Assembly (NCBI GenBank): GCA_963992225.1
Contig: CAXDTK010000007.1
Location: forward strand, 1 to 48,752
DNA from: Pelomonas sp963992225
GTDB lineage: Bacteria; Pseudomonadota; Gammaproteobacteria; Burkholderiales; Burkholderiaceae_C
Direction: 5' to 3'
Length of the DNA stretch: 48,752 nucleotides
Shown: positions 33,550 to 42,127 of the stretch, piece after piece
Layout of the letters: every line of letters begins with the position of its first letter
Numbering within the stretch: position 1 is the first letter of the stretch
Made by a program: the position numbers and the translations under genes
Notes under the pieces: generated by a model
Database searches by the model: none
Told to the model about the DNA's origin: nothing
What the model saw: only the letters and a program-made list of their open reading frames with translations

Positions 33550-34260
33550 ATGAGCCTGTACGCCGACAAGATCGTGCTGATCACGGGCGCCCGCCGCGGC
33601 GTGGGCGCGCTATTGACCGAGCATTTTCTGAATCAGGGCGCCACCGTCATCGGCTTCAGCCGCCATGCCGATGGCGAGGCGCGCGAGCGCTACACGGCCG
33701 TCGAGGTGGACATCGGTGATGCCGATTCGGTCTCCAAGGCCTTCGAGCAGGTGCGCAAGCAATTCGGCCGTGTCGACATCGTCGTCAACAACGCCGCGGT
33801 GCTGACCTCGCAGTACGTGATGATCATGCCGCCCGGGGCTGCCAAGAGCATGTTGGACGCCAACATCTTCGGCACCTTCCTCGTCTCGCGCGAGGCGGCC
33901 AAGCTGATGCGCAAGAGCAAGTGGGGCCGCATCATCAACATCGGGTCCATGGCCGCGAGCCTGGAGCCGATCGGTGACTCGGTCTATGCGGCGACCAAGG
34001 CGGCCGTGAGTACGCTGGCCAATGTGATGGCCAAGGAATTCGCGCCGATGAACGTCACCTGCAACACCTTGGGCATCACGGCGATCTCGACCGACATGCT
34101 CGATCAACTGCCGAAGGACAAGATCAACGCCGTCATCGCCGGCCTGCCGCTGCCGCGTTACGCGGTCGCGGACGACATCTTCAACGTCGTCGATTTCTTC
34201 GCCTCCGAGCGCAGCGGCTACATCACCGCGCAGACCGTCTTCCTGGGTGGTGTCAACTGA
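33550..34260 (+). CDS. SDR-family oxidoreductase (3-ketoacyl-ACP reductase-like)
   Basis: Classical short-chain dehydrogenase of 236 residues. Cofactor motif VLITGARRGVGALL near the start, VNNAA in the middle, catalytic Ser in NIGSMAAS and the YAATK motif. The Arg residues in the first loop suggest NADPH. Its neighbours (ACP, KAS III) point to reduction of a 3-ketoacyl-ACP to the 3-hydroxy form. Only one base separates it from the ACP gene and from the next gene. Confidence 0.9.
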   Translation: MSLYADKIVLITGARRGVGALLTEHFLNQGATVIGFSRHADGEARERYTAVEVDIGDADSVSKAFEQVRKQFGRVDIVVNNAAVLTSQYVMIMPPGAAKSMLDANIFGTFLVSREAAKLMRKSKWGRIINIGSMAASLEPIGDSVYAATKAAVSTLANVMAKEFAPMNVTCNTLGITAISTDMLDQLPKDKINAVIAGLPLPRYAVADDIFNVVDFFASERSGYITAQTVFLGGVN

Positions 34261-34261
34261 C

Positions 34262-34945
34262 ATGAGGGCAGCAGTCGAGCACCTGCTGGGCGGAGCGCTG
34301 CGCCGCGTCACCAATGCCGACCTGCACTCCAACACCTACCTGCTGGCTGATCCGTCTGGCAGCGGCGACTGCGTCGTCGTCGACGCCGGGCTGGATCATG
34401 CCCAAGTCGACGCGGCGCTGGCGGATAGCGGCTGGACGCCACGTGCCGTGCTTTGCACGCATGGCCACTTTGATCATGTCGGCGGCGCGGCTCGCCTGCA
34501 GGAGCGCTTCGGTGTGCCGGTGCACCTGCTCGCGGCCGACCTGAAGCTGGCCAAGCTCAGCAATTTCATGATGGCCGCCTTCAAGCTGAAAACGCGCATC
34601 GCCCTGCCGGCGTTCGATCTCCTCGGCGGCGACGCGGCTGTGGTCGAGGCGGCCGGCCGCCGCTTCACGTTCCATGCGCTGCCGGGCCACACGCCGGGCA
34701 GCGCAGGCATCGCTGTCGATGGCCTGCTGTTCTCGGGCGACACGCTCTACGCGCGCCGCACCGCGCTGTCCAAGCTGCCCGGGGAAGATCACGACCGCCT
34801 GCGGGCCTCGTTGAACAAGCTTTTCTCCTGGGTGGACGAGGGCGTGCTGGTGCTGCCCGGCCACGGCGGCAGTGCCACCATCCGCGAGATCCTGGACCAC
34901 AACGAGGCGCTGCGCGCCTTCATGAGCCTGGCTCAGCCCGCCTGA
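34262..34945 (+). CDS. Metallo-beta-lactamase-fold hydrolase
   Basis: Glyoxalase-II-like MBL protein of 227 residues. Metal motif THGHFDHVGG near residue 67, then LPGHTPGSAG and SGDTLYA, and the C-terminal LPGHGG. Placement within an ACP-dependent pathway suggests a thioesterase or proofreading hydrolase acting on an acyl-ACP or acyl-CoA; this is inference. ATG at 34262 was preferred over GTG codons just upstream that overlap the SDR stop. Confidence 0.85.
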   Translation: MRAAVEHLLGGALRRVTNADLHSNTYLLADPSGSGDCVVVDAGLDHAQVDAALADSGWTPRAVLCTHGHFDHVGGAARLQERFGVPVHLLAADLKLAKLSNFMMAAFKLKTRIALPAFDLLGGDAAVVEAAGRRFTFHALPGHTPGSAGIAVDGLLFSGDTLYARRTALSKLPGEDHDRLRASLNKLFSWVDEGVLVLPGHGGSATIREILDHNEALRAFMSLAQPA

Positions 34946-34967
34946 GCCCTTTGTCGAACTGCTTCGC

Positions 34968-35990
34968 ATGACTGTGCTGAATCCCCACCTGCCCGCCGTG
35001 TCCATCATCGGTGTCGGTCACCACCTGCCCGAGCATTTCGAGGACAACGAGACGCTTTGCCGCCACCTCGACGTGACGCCGGAATGGATCCTCGAGAAGA
35101 TCGGCATCGAACGCCGCTACATCGCGGCCCCAGAAGACACCGCCTGGGGCTATGCCGTCAACGCCGCGCGTCACGCGCTGGCCATGGCCGGCATCGAAGC
35201 GTCGCAGCTCGGTCTCATCGTTTGCTGCACCTTCTCGGGTGATTACCAGTTCCCGCCGTTGTCAGCCAAGGTTTCGCACGAGCTCGGCGCGAAGTCGGCG
35301 CAGATCTTCGATCTGCAGGCCAACTGCTCTGGCTTCGTCGCCGGTCTCACGACCGCGTCTGATCGCATGCGCGTCGACCCTGACGTCGGCTATGCCCTGG
35401 TCATCGGCGTCGAGCTGTGCAGCCGCTACATCGACCGCAAGGATGTGAACACGGCCGTCTACATTGCCGACGGCGCCGGGGCCGCCGTGTTGGGCCCCGC
35501 AAGCGCGGGGCAGGGCATCCAGGCATCGGCCTTCCATACCGACGCCTCCAACTACGACTCGGTGCGGTTGCGTGGTGGCGGTGCCGGCTTCGCGAACAAC
35601 GGCCGGCCATTTGACGCCGCCGTGGACCTGATGGAAATGAACGGCATCGCCACCTGGCGCCAGGCCATCACGCACCTGCCGCCGACGATCCGCAAGGCCT
35701 GCGCCAAGGCGGGGGTCGACGTGAAGGCGCTCGACTTCATGATCTTCCACCAGGCCAACCTGCGCCTCATCGAGTACGTCGTGCGCAAGATGGGCCTGTC
35801 GATGGACAAGACCTACACCAACGTCGCCCGCATCGGCAACACCGGCTCGGCGTCTGTCGCCATCGCGCTGAGCGAGGCCCAGCGCCAAGGGCTGCTCAAG
35901 TCCGGCGACCTCGTCGCCTTCGCCGGTGTCGGCGCCGGCTTCAACTTTGCCTCCAGCGTCTGGCGCTGGACACTGGATGCCACCGAATGA
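34968..35990 (+). CDS. 3-oxoacyl-ACP synthase III (KAS III/FabH-like)
   Basis: Condensing enzyme of 340 residues with the KAS III catalytic triad: Cys120 in QANCSGFVAG, His261 in IFHQANLRLIEYV and Asn291 in IGNTGSASVAIAL. It would join an acyl-CoA primer to malonyl-ACP. It is not the housekeeping FabH by context, being embedded among sugar and FkbH genes. Its stop overlaps the next start by four bases (ATGA). Confidence 0.93.
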   Translation: MTVLNPHLPAVSIIGVGHHLPEHFEDNETLCRHLDVTPEWILEKIGIERRYIAAPEDTAWGYAVNAARHALAMAGIEASQLGLIVCCTFSGDYQFPPLSAKVSHELGAKSAQIFDLQANCSGFVAGLTTASDRMRVDPDVGYALVIGVELCSRYIDRKDVNTAVYIADGAGAAVLGPASAGQGIQASAFHTDASNYDSVRLRGGGAGFANNGRPFDAAVDLMEMNGIATWRQAITHLPPTIRKACAKAGVDVKALDFMIFHQANLRLIEYVVRKMGLSMDKTYTNVARIGNTGSASVAIALSEAQRQGLLKSGDLVAFAGVGAGFNFASSVWRWTLDATE

Positions 35991-37183
35991 CCGTGTTTGC
36001 CGATTTCGACGCGGTTCGCGAGGGTGACGCCGAATCGCTGACCAAGACCATCACCGACGCCGACATCCGTCGCTTCGTCGAACTGACGGGAGACGACAAC
36101 CCGCTGCATGTGGACGCCGGCTACGCCGCCGAAACCTCGTTCAAGGAGATCGTGGTCCACGGCATGCTGGGCGCGTCCTTCATCTCGACGGTCATCGGCA
36201 CCAAGCTGCCCGGGCCCGGCGCGCTGTGGGTATCGCAGGCGATGGACTTCAACCTGCCGGTGCGGCTGGGCGACACGCTGACCGTCACCTGTACCGTGCT
36301 GAAGAAGCATGCACGCGACCGGCTGCTGGAGCTGGATACGCGCATCACCAACCAGCACGGCCAGGTCGTGCTGTCGGGCGGTGGCAAGGTCAAGCTGCTG
36401 GAGCCCCCCAAGTCCAAGGGCGAGGCGCTGCAGGCGGCGCTGAAGGTCGCCATCGTCACCGGCGGCGCGGGCGGCATCGGACGTGCCATCTGCGAGAAGC
36501 TGGCCGCGGACGGCCATGCGGTAGTCGTCAACTACCACTCGGGGGCCGAGCGGGCGCAGGCGGTGGTGGCACGCATCACCGAGGCCGGCGGCCGTGCGGT
36601 GGCGGTGCAGGCCGATGCGGCCGACGCGGCGGGTGCGGCCAGGCTGGTGCAGGAGGCGGTAAAGCGCTTCGGCGGCGTGACGGTGCTCGTCAACGCTGCG
36701 TCGCCGCGCATCGTGGCGCGCAACGTCGACGAACTCGCATGGAGCGACATCCAGCAGCAGCTGGACGTGCAGCTCAAGAGTGCGCTGCTGATGATCCAGG
36801 CCTGCAAGCCGGCCATGGTGTCGGCCGGCGGCGGTCGCGTGATCTCCATCGGCTCGCAGTCCTGGGACGGCGCGCCGGTGGCCGGCTGGACGGCCTATGC
36901 GCTGGCCAAGGGCGCGCTGTCGACGCTGACGCGCTACCTGGCCGCGGAGCTGGGCCCGCAGGGCATCACCGTCAACCTGGTGTCGCCGGGCATGACGAAC
37001 ACGGCCTTCATCGCCAACGTGTCCGAAAAACAGCAGCTGATGGCCGCGCGCCAGACGCCTCTGCGCCGCCTGGCCGAGCCCGAGGACACGGCTGGTGCGG
37101 TGGCCTACCTGGCGTCCGAGCAGGCTGCCTACGTGACGGGCCAGAACCTGCGCGTCAATGGTGGGGGCTCGATGGCATGGTGA
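35987..37183 (+). CDS. MaoC-like (R)-hydratase fused to SDR reductase
   Basis: Two-domain protein of 398 residues. Residues 1-140: hot-dog fold hydratase with LTGDDNPLHVDAGYA (Asp36, His41 as in (R)-specific enoyl hydratases) and VVHGML. Residues 150-398: a FabG-like SDR with VAIVTGGAGGIGRAI, Ser in SIGSQS and YALAK. Domains are joined by a short Pro/Lys linker (EPPKSKG). It would interconvert 3-ketoacyl, 3-hydroxyacyl and 2-enoyl thioesters in one chain. It overlaps FkbH by 7 bp. The fusion is uncommon in my experience. Confidence 0.9.
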   Translation: MTVFADFDAVREGDAESLTKTITDADIRRFVELTGDDNPLHVDAGYAAETSFKEIVVHGMLGASFISTVIGTKLPGPGALWVSQAMDFNLPVRLGDTLTVTCTVLKKHARDRLLELDTRITNQHGQVVLSGGGKVKLLEPPKSKGEALQAALKVAIVTGGAGGIGRAICEKLAADGHAVVVNYHSGAERAQAVVARITEAGGRAVAVQADAADAAGAARLVQEAVKRFGGVTVLVNAASPRIVARNVDELAWSDIQQQLDVQLKSALLMIQACKPAMVSAGGGRVISIGSQSWDGAPVAGWTAYALAKGALSTLTRYLAAELGPQGITVNLVSPGMTNTAFIANVSEKQQLMAARQTPLRRLAEPEDTAGAVAYLASEQAAYVTGQNLRVNGGGSMAW

Positions 37184-38970
37184 CGAGCGACGCAAGCGCC
37201 CTGGCCACGCTGGCCCGCGCCGATGCGCCCATGGTCGAGGTGCTGCAGGCACTCAAGACCTTGGATGCCAGCAACGCCGGGTTCCGCACCTTGAAGGTCG
37301 GCATCGCCGCCAACGTGACGGTCGACCTGCTGGGCACCTATCTGCGTCGCCATGCCTACGCGGCCGGCGTGCGATTGCAGGTGGCCAAGGGCAACTACGA
37401 CGACCTCGTCGGTGACGCGCAGGGCCACGCGGCCGCGGGCGTCGACCTGCTGGTCATCATGCCGTTCTTCGACAACCTTCAGCCGGGCTGGGAAACACAG
37501 CTGGAGACGCTGGATGCCGGCACCCGCATCGCCGCGCAGGCCGACTACCTGAACCGCCTGGAACTGGCGCTGCAGGCCGCCAAGGCGGTGCCACAGGTGC
37601 TGCTGTTTGGCGGTCACTTGATGCATCCGGCCGTCGGCGCACGCAGTGTGCAGCAGGCGGCGCTGGACGCCTTCAACGACGGTCTGGCCGACGTCGCGGC
37701 GCGTCATCCGCAGGTCAGGCTTGTGCAAACTGCCGGCCTGTTGGCGCGTTTCGGCGCCGCGCGAGCCTTCGACGCGCGCTTCTACTTCCGCGCCAAGGCA
37801 CCGTATGCGGCGGGCTTCGTGGATCAGCTAGCGCTGGCCGCCGCGGCTGCCACGCGCCGCTTCGGCACACAGTTCCACAAGGTGCTGGTGCTGGACTGCG
37901 ACAACAGCCTGTGGGGCGGCATCGTCGGCGAGGACGGGCTGGACGGCATCCAGCTGGACCGTTACAGCTACCCCGGCAACATCTTCTGGACCGTGCAGCA
38001 GCAGTTCAAGGCGCTGGAGGCTCAAGGCGTGCTGCTGTGCCTGAACAGCAAGAACAACCCAGCCGACGTGGACGAAGTGCTGGCCAAACACCCGCAAATG
38101 GTGCTGCGCGACGCGCAGCTGGTGGCCAAGAAGGTGAACTGGACCGACAAGCCCAGCAACCTGCGCGCGCTGGCCGCCGAGTTGAACCTGGGCCTGGACA
38201 GTTTTGTCTTCATCGACGACTCGACCTTCGAGATCGAGGCCGTGCGCGAGCAGCTGCCGCAGGTGCGCGTGTTCCAGGTGCCCAAGGCGCTGCAGGACTA
38301 TCCGGCTCTCGTGCGCGACGAGATCGCGCCGCTGTTCACCGCGGGTGGCGTCAGCGCCGAGAGCCGCGGCAAGACCGAGCAGTACCGCGCCCTGGCGCAG
38401 GCCGCCGAGGCACGCGCCGGCTTCGCGAGCCAGGAGGACTACCTGCGCTCGCTGGGCCTTGCCGTCACGCTCAAGCGCAACGACCAGGCGCAGCTGCCGC
38501 GCATCACCGAGCTGATGGCCAAGTCCAACCAGTTCAACTTGACGACCGAGCGGTTGCAGGCGGGTGATCTGGCCACGTTGATGGCGCGACCCGATGCGAC
38601 GGTCTATTCCTTTGCGGTCAGCGACCGGCTGGCCGACCACGGCCTGACCGGTGTGCTCATCACCGAGGCCGACGCCGAGGATGCCGGCGCGACCCGCGTG
38701 CATTCCTTTCTGATGAGCTGTCGCGTCATCGGGCGCGGCATCGAATTCGCGGTGTGGCGCGCGGTGGTGGCCGATGCGTTGGCGCACGGAAAACAGCGGC
38801 TGAGGGCGGCGTATCGCCCGACCGCCAAGAATGCCCAGGTGGCAGACTTCTACGATCGACTGGGGCTGCAGCTGTCTTCCGAGGCAGCCGACGGGTCCCG
38901 TTTCTATACCGCCGAGCTGGCCACTGTGCAGCTCGCTGAAAGTGCTTGGGTGGAGTTGCGTAATGGTTGA
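37177..38970 (+). CDS. FkbH-like HAD-IIIC protein
   Basis: Protein of 597 residues. The N-terminal third is the FkbH-type extension (SGNH-like in known members). A HAD phosphatase-like domain follows with KVLVLDCDNSLWGG (Asp240, Asp242), NSKNNPADVDE and FIDDSTFEIEAVR. The C-terminal part (from about LRSLGLAVTLKRN) is GNAT-like with MAKSNQFNLTTERL. FkbH enzymes dephosphorylate 1,3-bisphosphoglycerate and load the glyceryl group on an ACP; relatives occur in flagellin and O-antigen glycan clusters. The ATG at 37177 lies within the previous gene's end. The next gene is an ACP, overlapping by 8 bp. Confidence 0.9.
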   Translation: MVTSDASALATLARADAPMVEVLQALKTLDASNAGFRTLKVGIAANVTVDLLGTYLRRHAYAAGVRLQVAKGNYDDLVGDAQGHAAAGVDLLVIMPFFDNLQPGWETQLETLDAGTRIAAQADYLNRLELALQAAKAVPQVLLFGGHLMHPAVGARSVQQAALDAFNDGLADVAARHPQVRLVQTAGLLARFGAARAFDARFYFRAKAPYAAGFVDQLALAAAAATRRFGTQFHKVLVLDCDNSLWGGIVGEDGLDGIQLDRYSYPGNIFWTVQQQFKALEAQGVLLCLNSKNNPADVDEVLAKHPQMVLRDAQLVAKKVNWTDKPSNLRALAAELNLGLDSFVFIDDSTFEIEAVREQLPQVRVFQVPKALQDYPALVRDEIAPLFTAGGVSAESRGKTEQYRALAQAAEARAGFASQEDYLRSLGLAVTLKRNDQAQLPRITELMAKSNQFNLTTERLQAGDLATLMARPDATVYSFAVSDRLADHGLTGVLITEADAEDAGATRVHSFLMSCRVIGRGIEFAVWRAVVADALAHGKQRLRAAYRPTAKNAQVADFYDRLGLQLSSEAADGSRFYTAELATVQLAESAWVELRNG

Positions 38971-39196
38971 CAAGACGTTGGTGAAGCAGGTGATGGCCTC
39001 GGTGCTGGAGGTGGACGAGTCCACCATTGGCGAGGACGCCAGCATGGACAACATCGAGGGCTGGGACTCGCTGAAGCAGATGAACCTCGTGCTGGCGCTG
39101 GAGGAGAGCTTCGGCGTGTCCATCCCCGACGAAGATGCTGGCAACGCGACGTCGTTCAAGCTGATCTGCCTGGTCCTCGAAGAACAGCTGGCCTGA
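38963..39196 (+). CDS. Acyl carrier protein (77 residues)
   Basis: Standard-size ACP with phosphopantetheine Ser36 in IEGWDSLKQMNLVLALEE. The GWDS form is typical of ACPs paired with FkbH proteins. It overlaps FkbH by 8 bp and is followed after 2 bp by the AMP-ligase gene, which suggests that these three act together to load a small acid. Confidence 0.9.
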   Translation: MVDKTLVKQVMASVLEVDESTIGEDASMDNIEGWDSLKQMNLVLALEESFGVSIPDEDAGNATSFKLICLVLEEQLA

Positions 39197-39198
39197 CC

Positions 39199-40539
39199 AT
39201 GCAATGGCTGCTCGATCGATTCGCCGGGGCTGATCCGGCGCTGAAGGCCTTCGTTCACAAGGGCCAAGTCTTCACCTACGGCCAGATGTCGGCGCGCATC
39301 GCCGAGTTCACGGCCGAACTGCGCAAGCGGGGTGTCCAGCCCGGCGAGACCGTTGTCGTGCTGGCGGACTACGCGCCGGACGTGTTCTGCATGATCCTGG
39401 CACTGGCATCGCTGAAGGCGTTGGTGGTGCCGATGACGCGCGGCTCGGTCATCGAGGAGGGCGAGGCCCTCGCGATCTCCGGTTGCGATCACGCCATCGA
39501 CTTCGCGCCCGACGGCCTGAGCTGGACGCTCAGGGCGCACAAGGTGCCCGTCAGCAATCCCATGCTCGACGAATTCCGCGCCAGCGGCAAGGCGGGGCTG
39601 ATCCTGTTCTCGTCGGGCTCGACCGGCAAGCCCAAGGGCATGCTGCACGACTTCGAGCGCGTGATGGAGAAGTTCCTGGTGCAGCGCGCGCCGGTCGTGG
39701 CCATTCCGTTCCTGATGCTGGACCACTTCGGTGGCATCAACACCATCCTGGCCATCACGGCCAGCCTCGGCACCGTCGTGACGGCGGAGGACCGCGCCAT
39801 CGCGACGATCTGTGCGGCCATCCAGAACCACAAGGTGGAGCTGCTGCCCACCACGCCGTCCTTCCTGACGTTGCTGGCCGCCACGGACCTTGCCCAGCGC
39901 TACGACCTGTCGTCGCTGAAGCGCATCACCTACGGTACCGAGACCATGCCGCAGGCGACGCTGGACCGCATCCGCGCGCGCTTCCCCGGCGTGGAGCTTC
40001 AGCAGACCTACGGCCTGTCGGAAGTGGGCGTGCTGCGCTCGCAGTCGCGGCCCGACGGTTCGCTGTGGGTGCGCATCGGCGGATCCGGCTTCGAGACGCA
40101 GGTGCGCGACGGCATCCTGTGGATACGCTCGGACTACCGCATGGTGGGCTATCTGAACGCGCCCTCGGGCTTCGATGCCGAAGGCTGGTTCAACACGCAG
40201 GACCGCGTCGAGGTCGACGGCGACTACTTCCGCATCCTGGGCCGGGTGACGGACCTCATCAACGTCGGCGGCCAGAAGGTCTATCCAGCCGAGGTGGAGG
40301 ACGTGATCCTGGCGCAGCCCAACATTGCCGACGTGGTGGTGGTGGGCGAGAAGCACGCGCTTCTGGGCCAGATCGTGGTTGCCAAGATCGCGTTGCACGA
40401 CCCGGAGCCGCTGGCCGAACTGCGGCTGCGCATCCGCAAGGCCTGCCTGGCCAGGTTGACGGCGTACAAGGTGCCGGCCAAGGTCGAGATGCTGGATCAG
40501 GAAATCTACTCGGCACGTTTCAAGAAGATGCGGCGCTGA
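39199..40539 (+). CDS. AMP-dependent acyl-ACP/acyl-CoA ligase
   Basis: ANL-superfamily adenylating enzyme of 446 residues. P-loop-like core FSSGSTGKPKGM near residue 137, QQTYGLSEVG (A5), YNTQDR-like region FNTQDRVEVDGDY, the hinge GRVTDLINVGGQKVYPAEVE, and the catalytic end with ARFKKMRR. It activates a carboxylic acid as acyl-AMP and passes it to ACP or CoA. The acid cannot be read from sequence; context suggests a short hydroxy or fatty acid for the sugar acyl group. Confidence 0.9.
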   Translation: MQWLLDRFAGADPALKAFVHKGQVFTYGQMSARIAEFTAELRKRGVQPGETVVVLADYAPDVFCMILALASLKALVVPMTRGSVIEEGEALAISGCDHAIDFAPDGLSWTLRAHKVPVSNPMLDEFRASGKAGLILFSSGSTGKPKGMLHDFERVMEKFLVQRAPVVAIPFLMLDHFGGINTILAITASLGTVVTAEDRAIATICAAIQNHKVELLPTTPSFLTLLAATDLAQRYDLSSLKRITYGTETMPQATLDRIRARFPGVELQQTYGLSEVGVLRSQSRPDGSLWVRIGGSGFETQVRDGILWIRSDYRMVGYLNAPSGFDAEGWFNTQDRVEVDGDYFRILGRVTDLINVGGQKVYPAEVEDVILAQPNIADVVVVGEKHALLGQIVVAKIALHDPEPLAELRLRIRKACLARLTAYKVPAKVEMLDQEIYSARFKKMRR

Positions 40540-40600
40540 ACCGGCGTTAATTTGGTGCGGACAGGGGGTGGCTCGCCCCACAATTGGCGGGAATCAGAGA

Positions 40601-41020
40601 ATGTCCCCCATGTCCATCGATCACTGCAAAATCCTAGACCTGCCCAAGATCCATGATCCGCGCGGCAACCTGACCTTCATCGAAGGCGGGGTCCACGTCC
40701 CGTTCGACATCGAGCGCGTCTACTACTTGTACGACGTGCCCGGCGGCTCCGAGCGCGGCGGCCACGCGCACAAGGCGTTGCAGCAATGCATCGTCGCGAT
40801 GTCGGGCAGCTTCGACGTCGTCCTCGACGACGGCAAGGGCAAGAAGCGCGTCCACCTGAACCGCTCCTACCACGGCCTCTACGTCTGCCCGATGATCTGG
40901 CGCGAGCTGGACAACTTCTCCTCCGGTGCCGTCTGCATGGTGCTCGCGTCCAACCGCTACAGCGAGGACGACTACTACCGCGACTACGCCGAGTTCATGC
41001 GCGCGAGGTGGAGCAAGTGA
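40601..41020 (+). CDS. dTDP-6-deoxy-hexos-4-ulose 3,4-ketoisomerase (FdtA/QdtA-like, WxcM cupin)
   Basis: Cupin isomerase of 139 residues. Family marks are DPRGNLTFIEGG, the core RVYYLYDVPGGSERGGHAHK with the metal-free active His residues, FDVVLDDG, and the tail ASNRYSEDDYYRDYAEF. It moves the keto group of dTDP-4-keto-6-deoxyglucose from C4 to C3; whether galacto (FdtA) or gluco (QdtA) product forms is not readable. Start ATG 40601 (40610 possible). It begins 61 bp after the ligase and overlaps the aminotransferase start. Confidence 0.9.
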   Translation: MSPMSIDHCKILDLPKIHDPRGNLTFIEGGVHVPFDIERVYYLYDVPGGSERGGHAHKALQQCIVAMSGSFDVVLDDGKGKKRVHLNRSYHGLYVCPMIWRELDNFSSGAVCMVLASNRYSEDDYYRDYAEFMRARWSK

Positions 41021-42123
41021 GCGTGCCCGCCCCCATCCCCTTCCTGGACCTCAAGCGGCTGAACGCCGCCTACGACGACGCCATCCGGGCCGGCATCGAC
41101 CGCGTCATTGACTCCGGCTGGTACATCCTCGGCGAGGAAGTTGCCGCCTTCGAGCGCGAGTTCGCCGCCTATTGCGAGGCGCGGCACTGCATCGGCGTGG
41201 CCGACGGCCTCGACGCACTGGCGCTGATCCTGCGGGCCTACGACATCGGCGCGGGCGACGAGGTGCTCGTGCCCTCCAACACCTTCATCGCCACCTGGCT
41301 GGCCGTCAGCCAGGCCGGTGCGATGCCGGTGCCGGTGGAGCCCGACCCCCGCACGCACAACATCGACCCGGCGCGGCTGGAAGCCGCCATCACACCGCGG
41401 ACGAAGGCCATCATGCCGGTGCACCTGTACGGCCAGCCGGCCGACATGGCGCCGCTGCTGGACGTGGCGCGGCGGCATGGCCTGAAAGTCATCGAGGACG
41501 CCGCGCAGGCGCATGGCGCCCGCTACCGGGGCCGGCGCGCCGGCAGCCTGGGCGATGCGGCCGGCTTCAGCTTCTATCCGGGCAAGAACCTGGGGGCGAT
41601 GGGCGACGGCGGGGCCATCACGACGAACGACGACGCGCTGGCTGCCAAGCTGCGCATGCTGCGCAACTACGGCTCCAGCATCAAGTACAAGCACGAGATG
41701 GCTGGCGTGAACTCGCGGTTGGACGAGATGCAGGCGGCGGTACTGCGGGCCAAGCTGCCGTCGCTGGACGCCGACAACACTGCCCGCCGACGCATCGCTG
41801 CGGCCTACCTGGACGCCCTGCAAGGGCTGCCGCTGCAACTGCCGCAGGTGGTCGACGGCGCCGAGCCGGTGTGGCACCTGATGGTCGTCGGCACCGACCG
41901 GCGCCCGGCCCTCCAGTCCGCGCTGACAGCCGCCGGCATCGGCCATCTCGTGCATTACCCCATCGCCTGCCACCAGCAGCAGGCGTACGCCGACCTCGCC
42001 TGGCCGGTGCTGCCCATCGCCGAGGCGCTGCAGCACCAGGTGCTCAGCCTGCCCATCGCGCCGTACATGAGCATCGATGACGTTGCCCGCGTGGCCGCCG
42101 TCATCCGGCAGGCGCTCTGCTGA
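41017..42123 (+). CDS. DegT/DnrJ/EryC1-type sugar 3-aminotransferase (FdtB/QdtB-like)
   Basis: PLP aminotransferase of 368 residues. IPFLDLKRLNAAY start, DGLDALALILRAY, SNTFIATWLAVSQAGA, ED AAQAHGA segment, and the PLP Lys190 in FYPGKNLGAMGDGG, followed by SRLDEMQAA. With the upstream isomerase it yields dTDP-3-amino-3,6-dideoxy-hexose (Fuc3N or Qui3N). GTG at 41017 overlaps the isomerase stop (GTGA). No rmlA/rmlB lies in the window, so the dTDP-sugar precursor comes from elsewhere. Confidence 0.92.
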   Translation: MSVPAPIPFLDLKRLNAAYDDAIRAGIDRVIDSGWYILGEEVAAFEREFAAYCEARHCIGVADGLDALALILRAYDIGAGDEVLVPSNTFIATWLAVSQAGAMPVPVEPDPRTHNIDPARLEAAITPRTKAIMPVHLYGQPADMAPLLDVARRHGLKVIEDAAQAHGARYRGRRAGSLGDAAGFSFYPGKNLGAMGDGGAITTNDDALAAKLRMLRNYGSSIKYKHEMAGVNSRLDEMQAAVLRAKLPSLDADNTARRRIAAAYLDALQGLPLQLPQVVDGAEPVWHLMVVGTDRRPALQSALTAAGIGHLVHYPIACHQQQAYADLAWPVLPIAEALQHQVLSLPIAPYMSIDDVARVAAVIRQALC

Positions 42124-42127
42124 CGCC

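Noticed and set aside
37828..40581. 917-residue minus-strand frame opposite FkbH, ACP and ligase
   Set aside because: Antisense of three recognised genes; no motif.
40540..40600. Separate promoter before the FdtA-like gene
   Set aside because: The 61-bp gap has AT-richer patches (TTAATT, CACAATTG) but no convincing -35/-10 pair; left unannotated.
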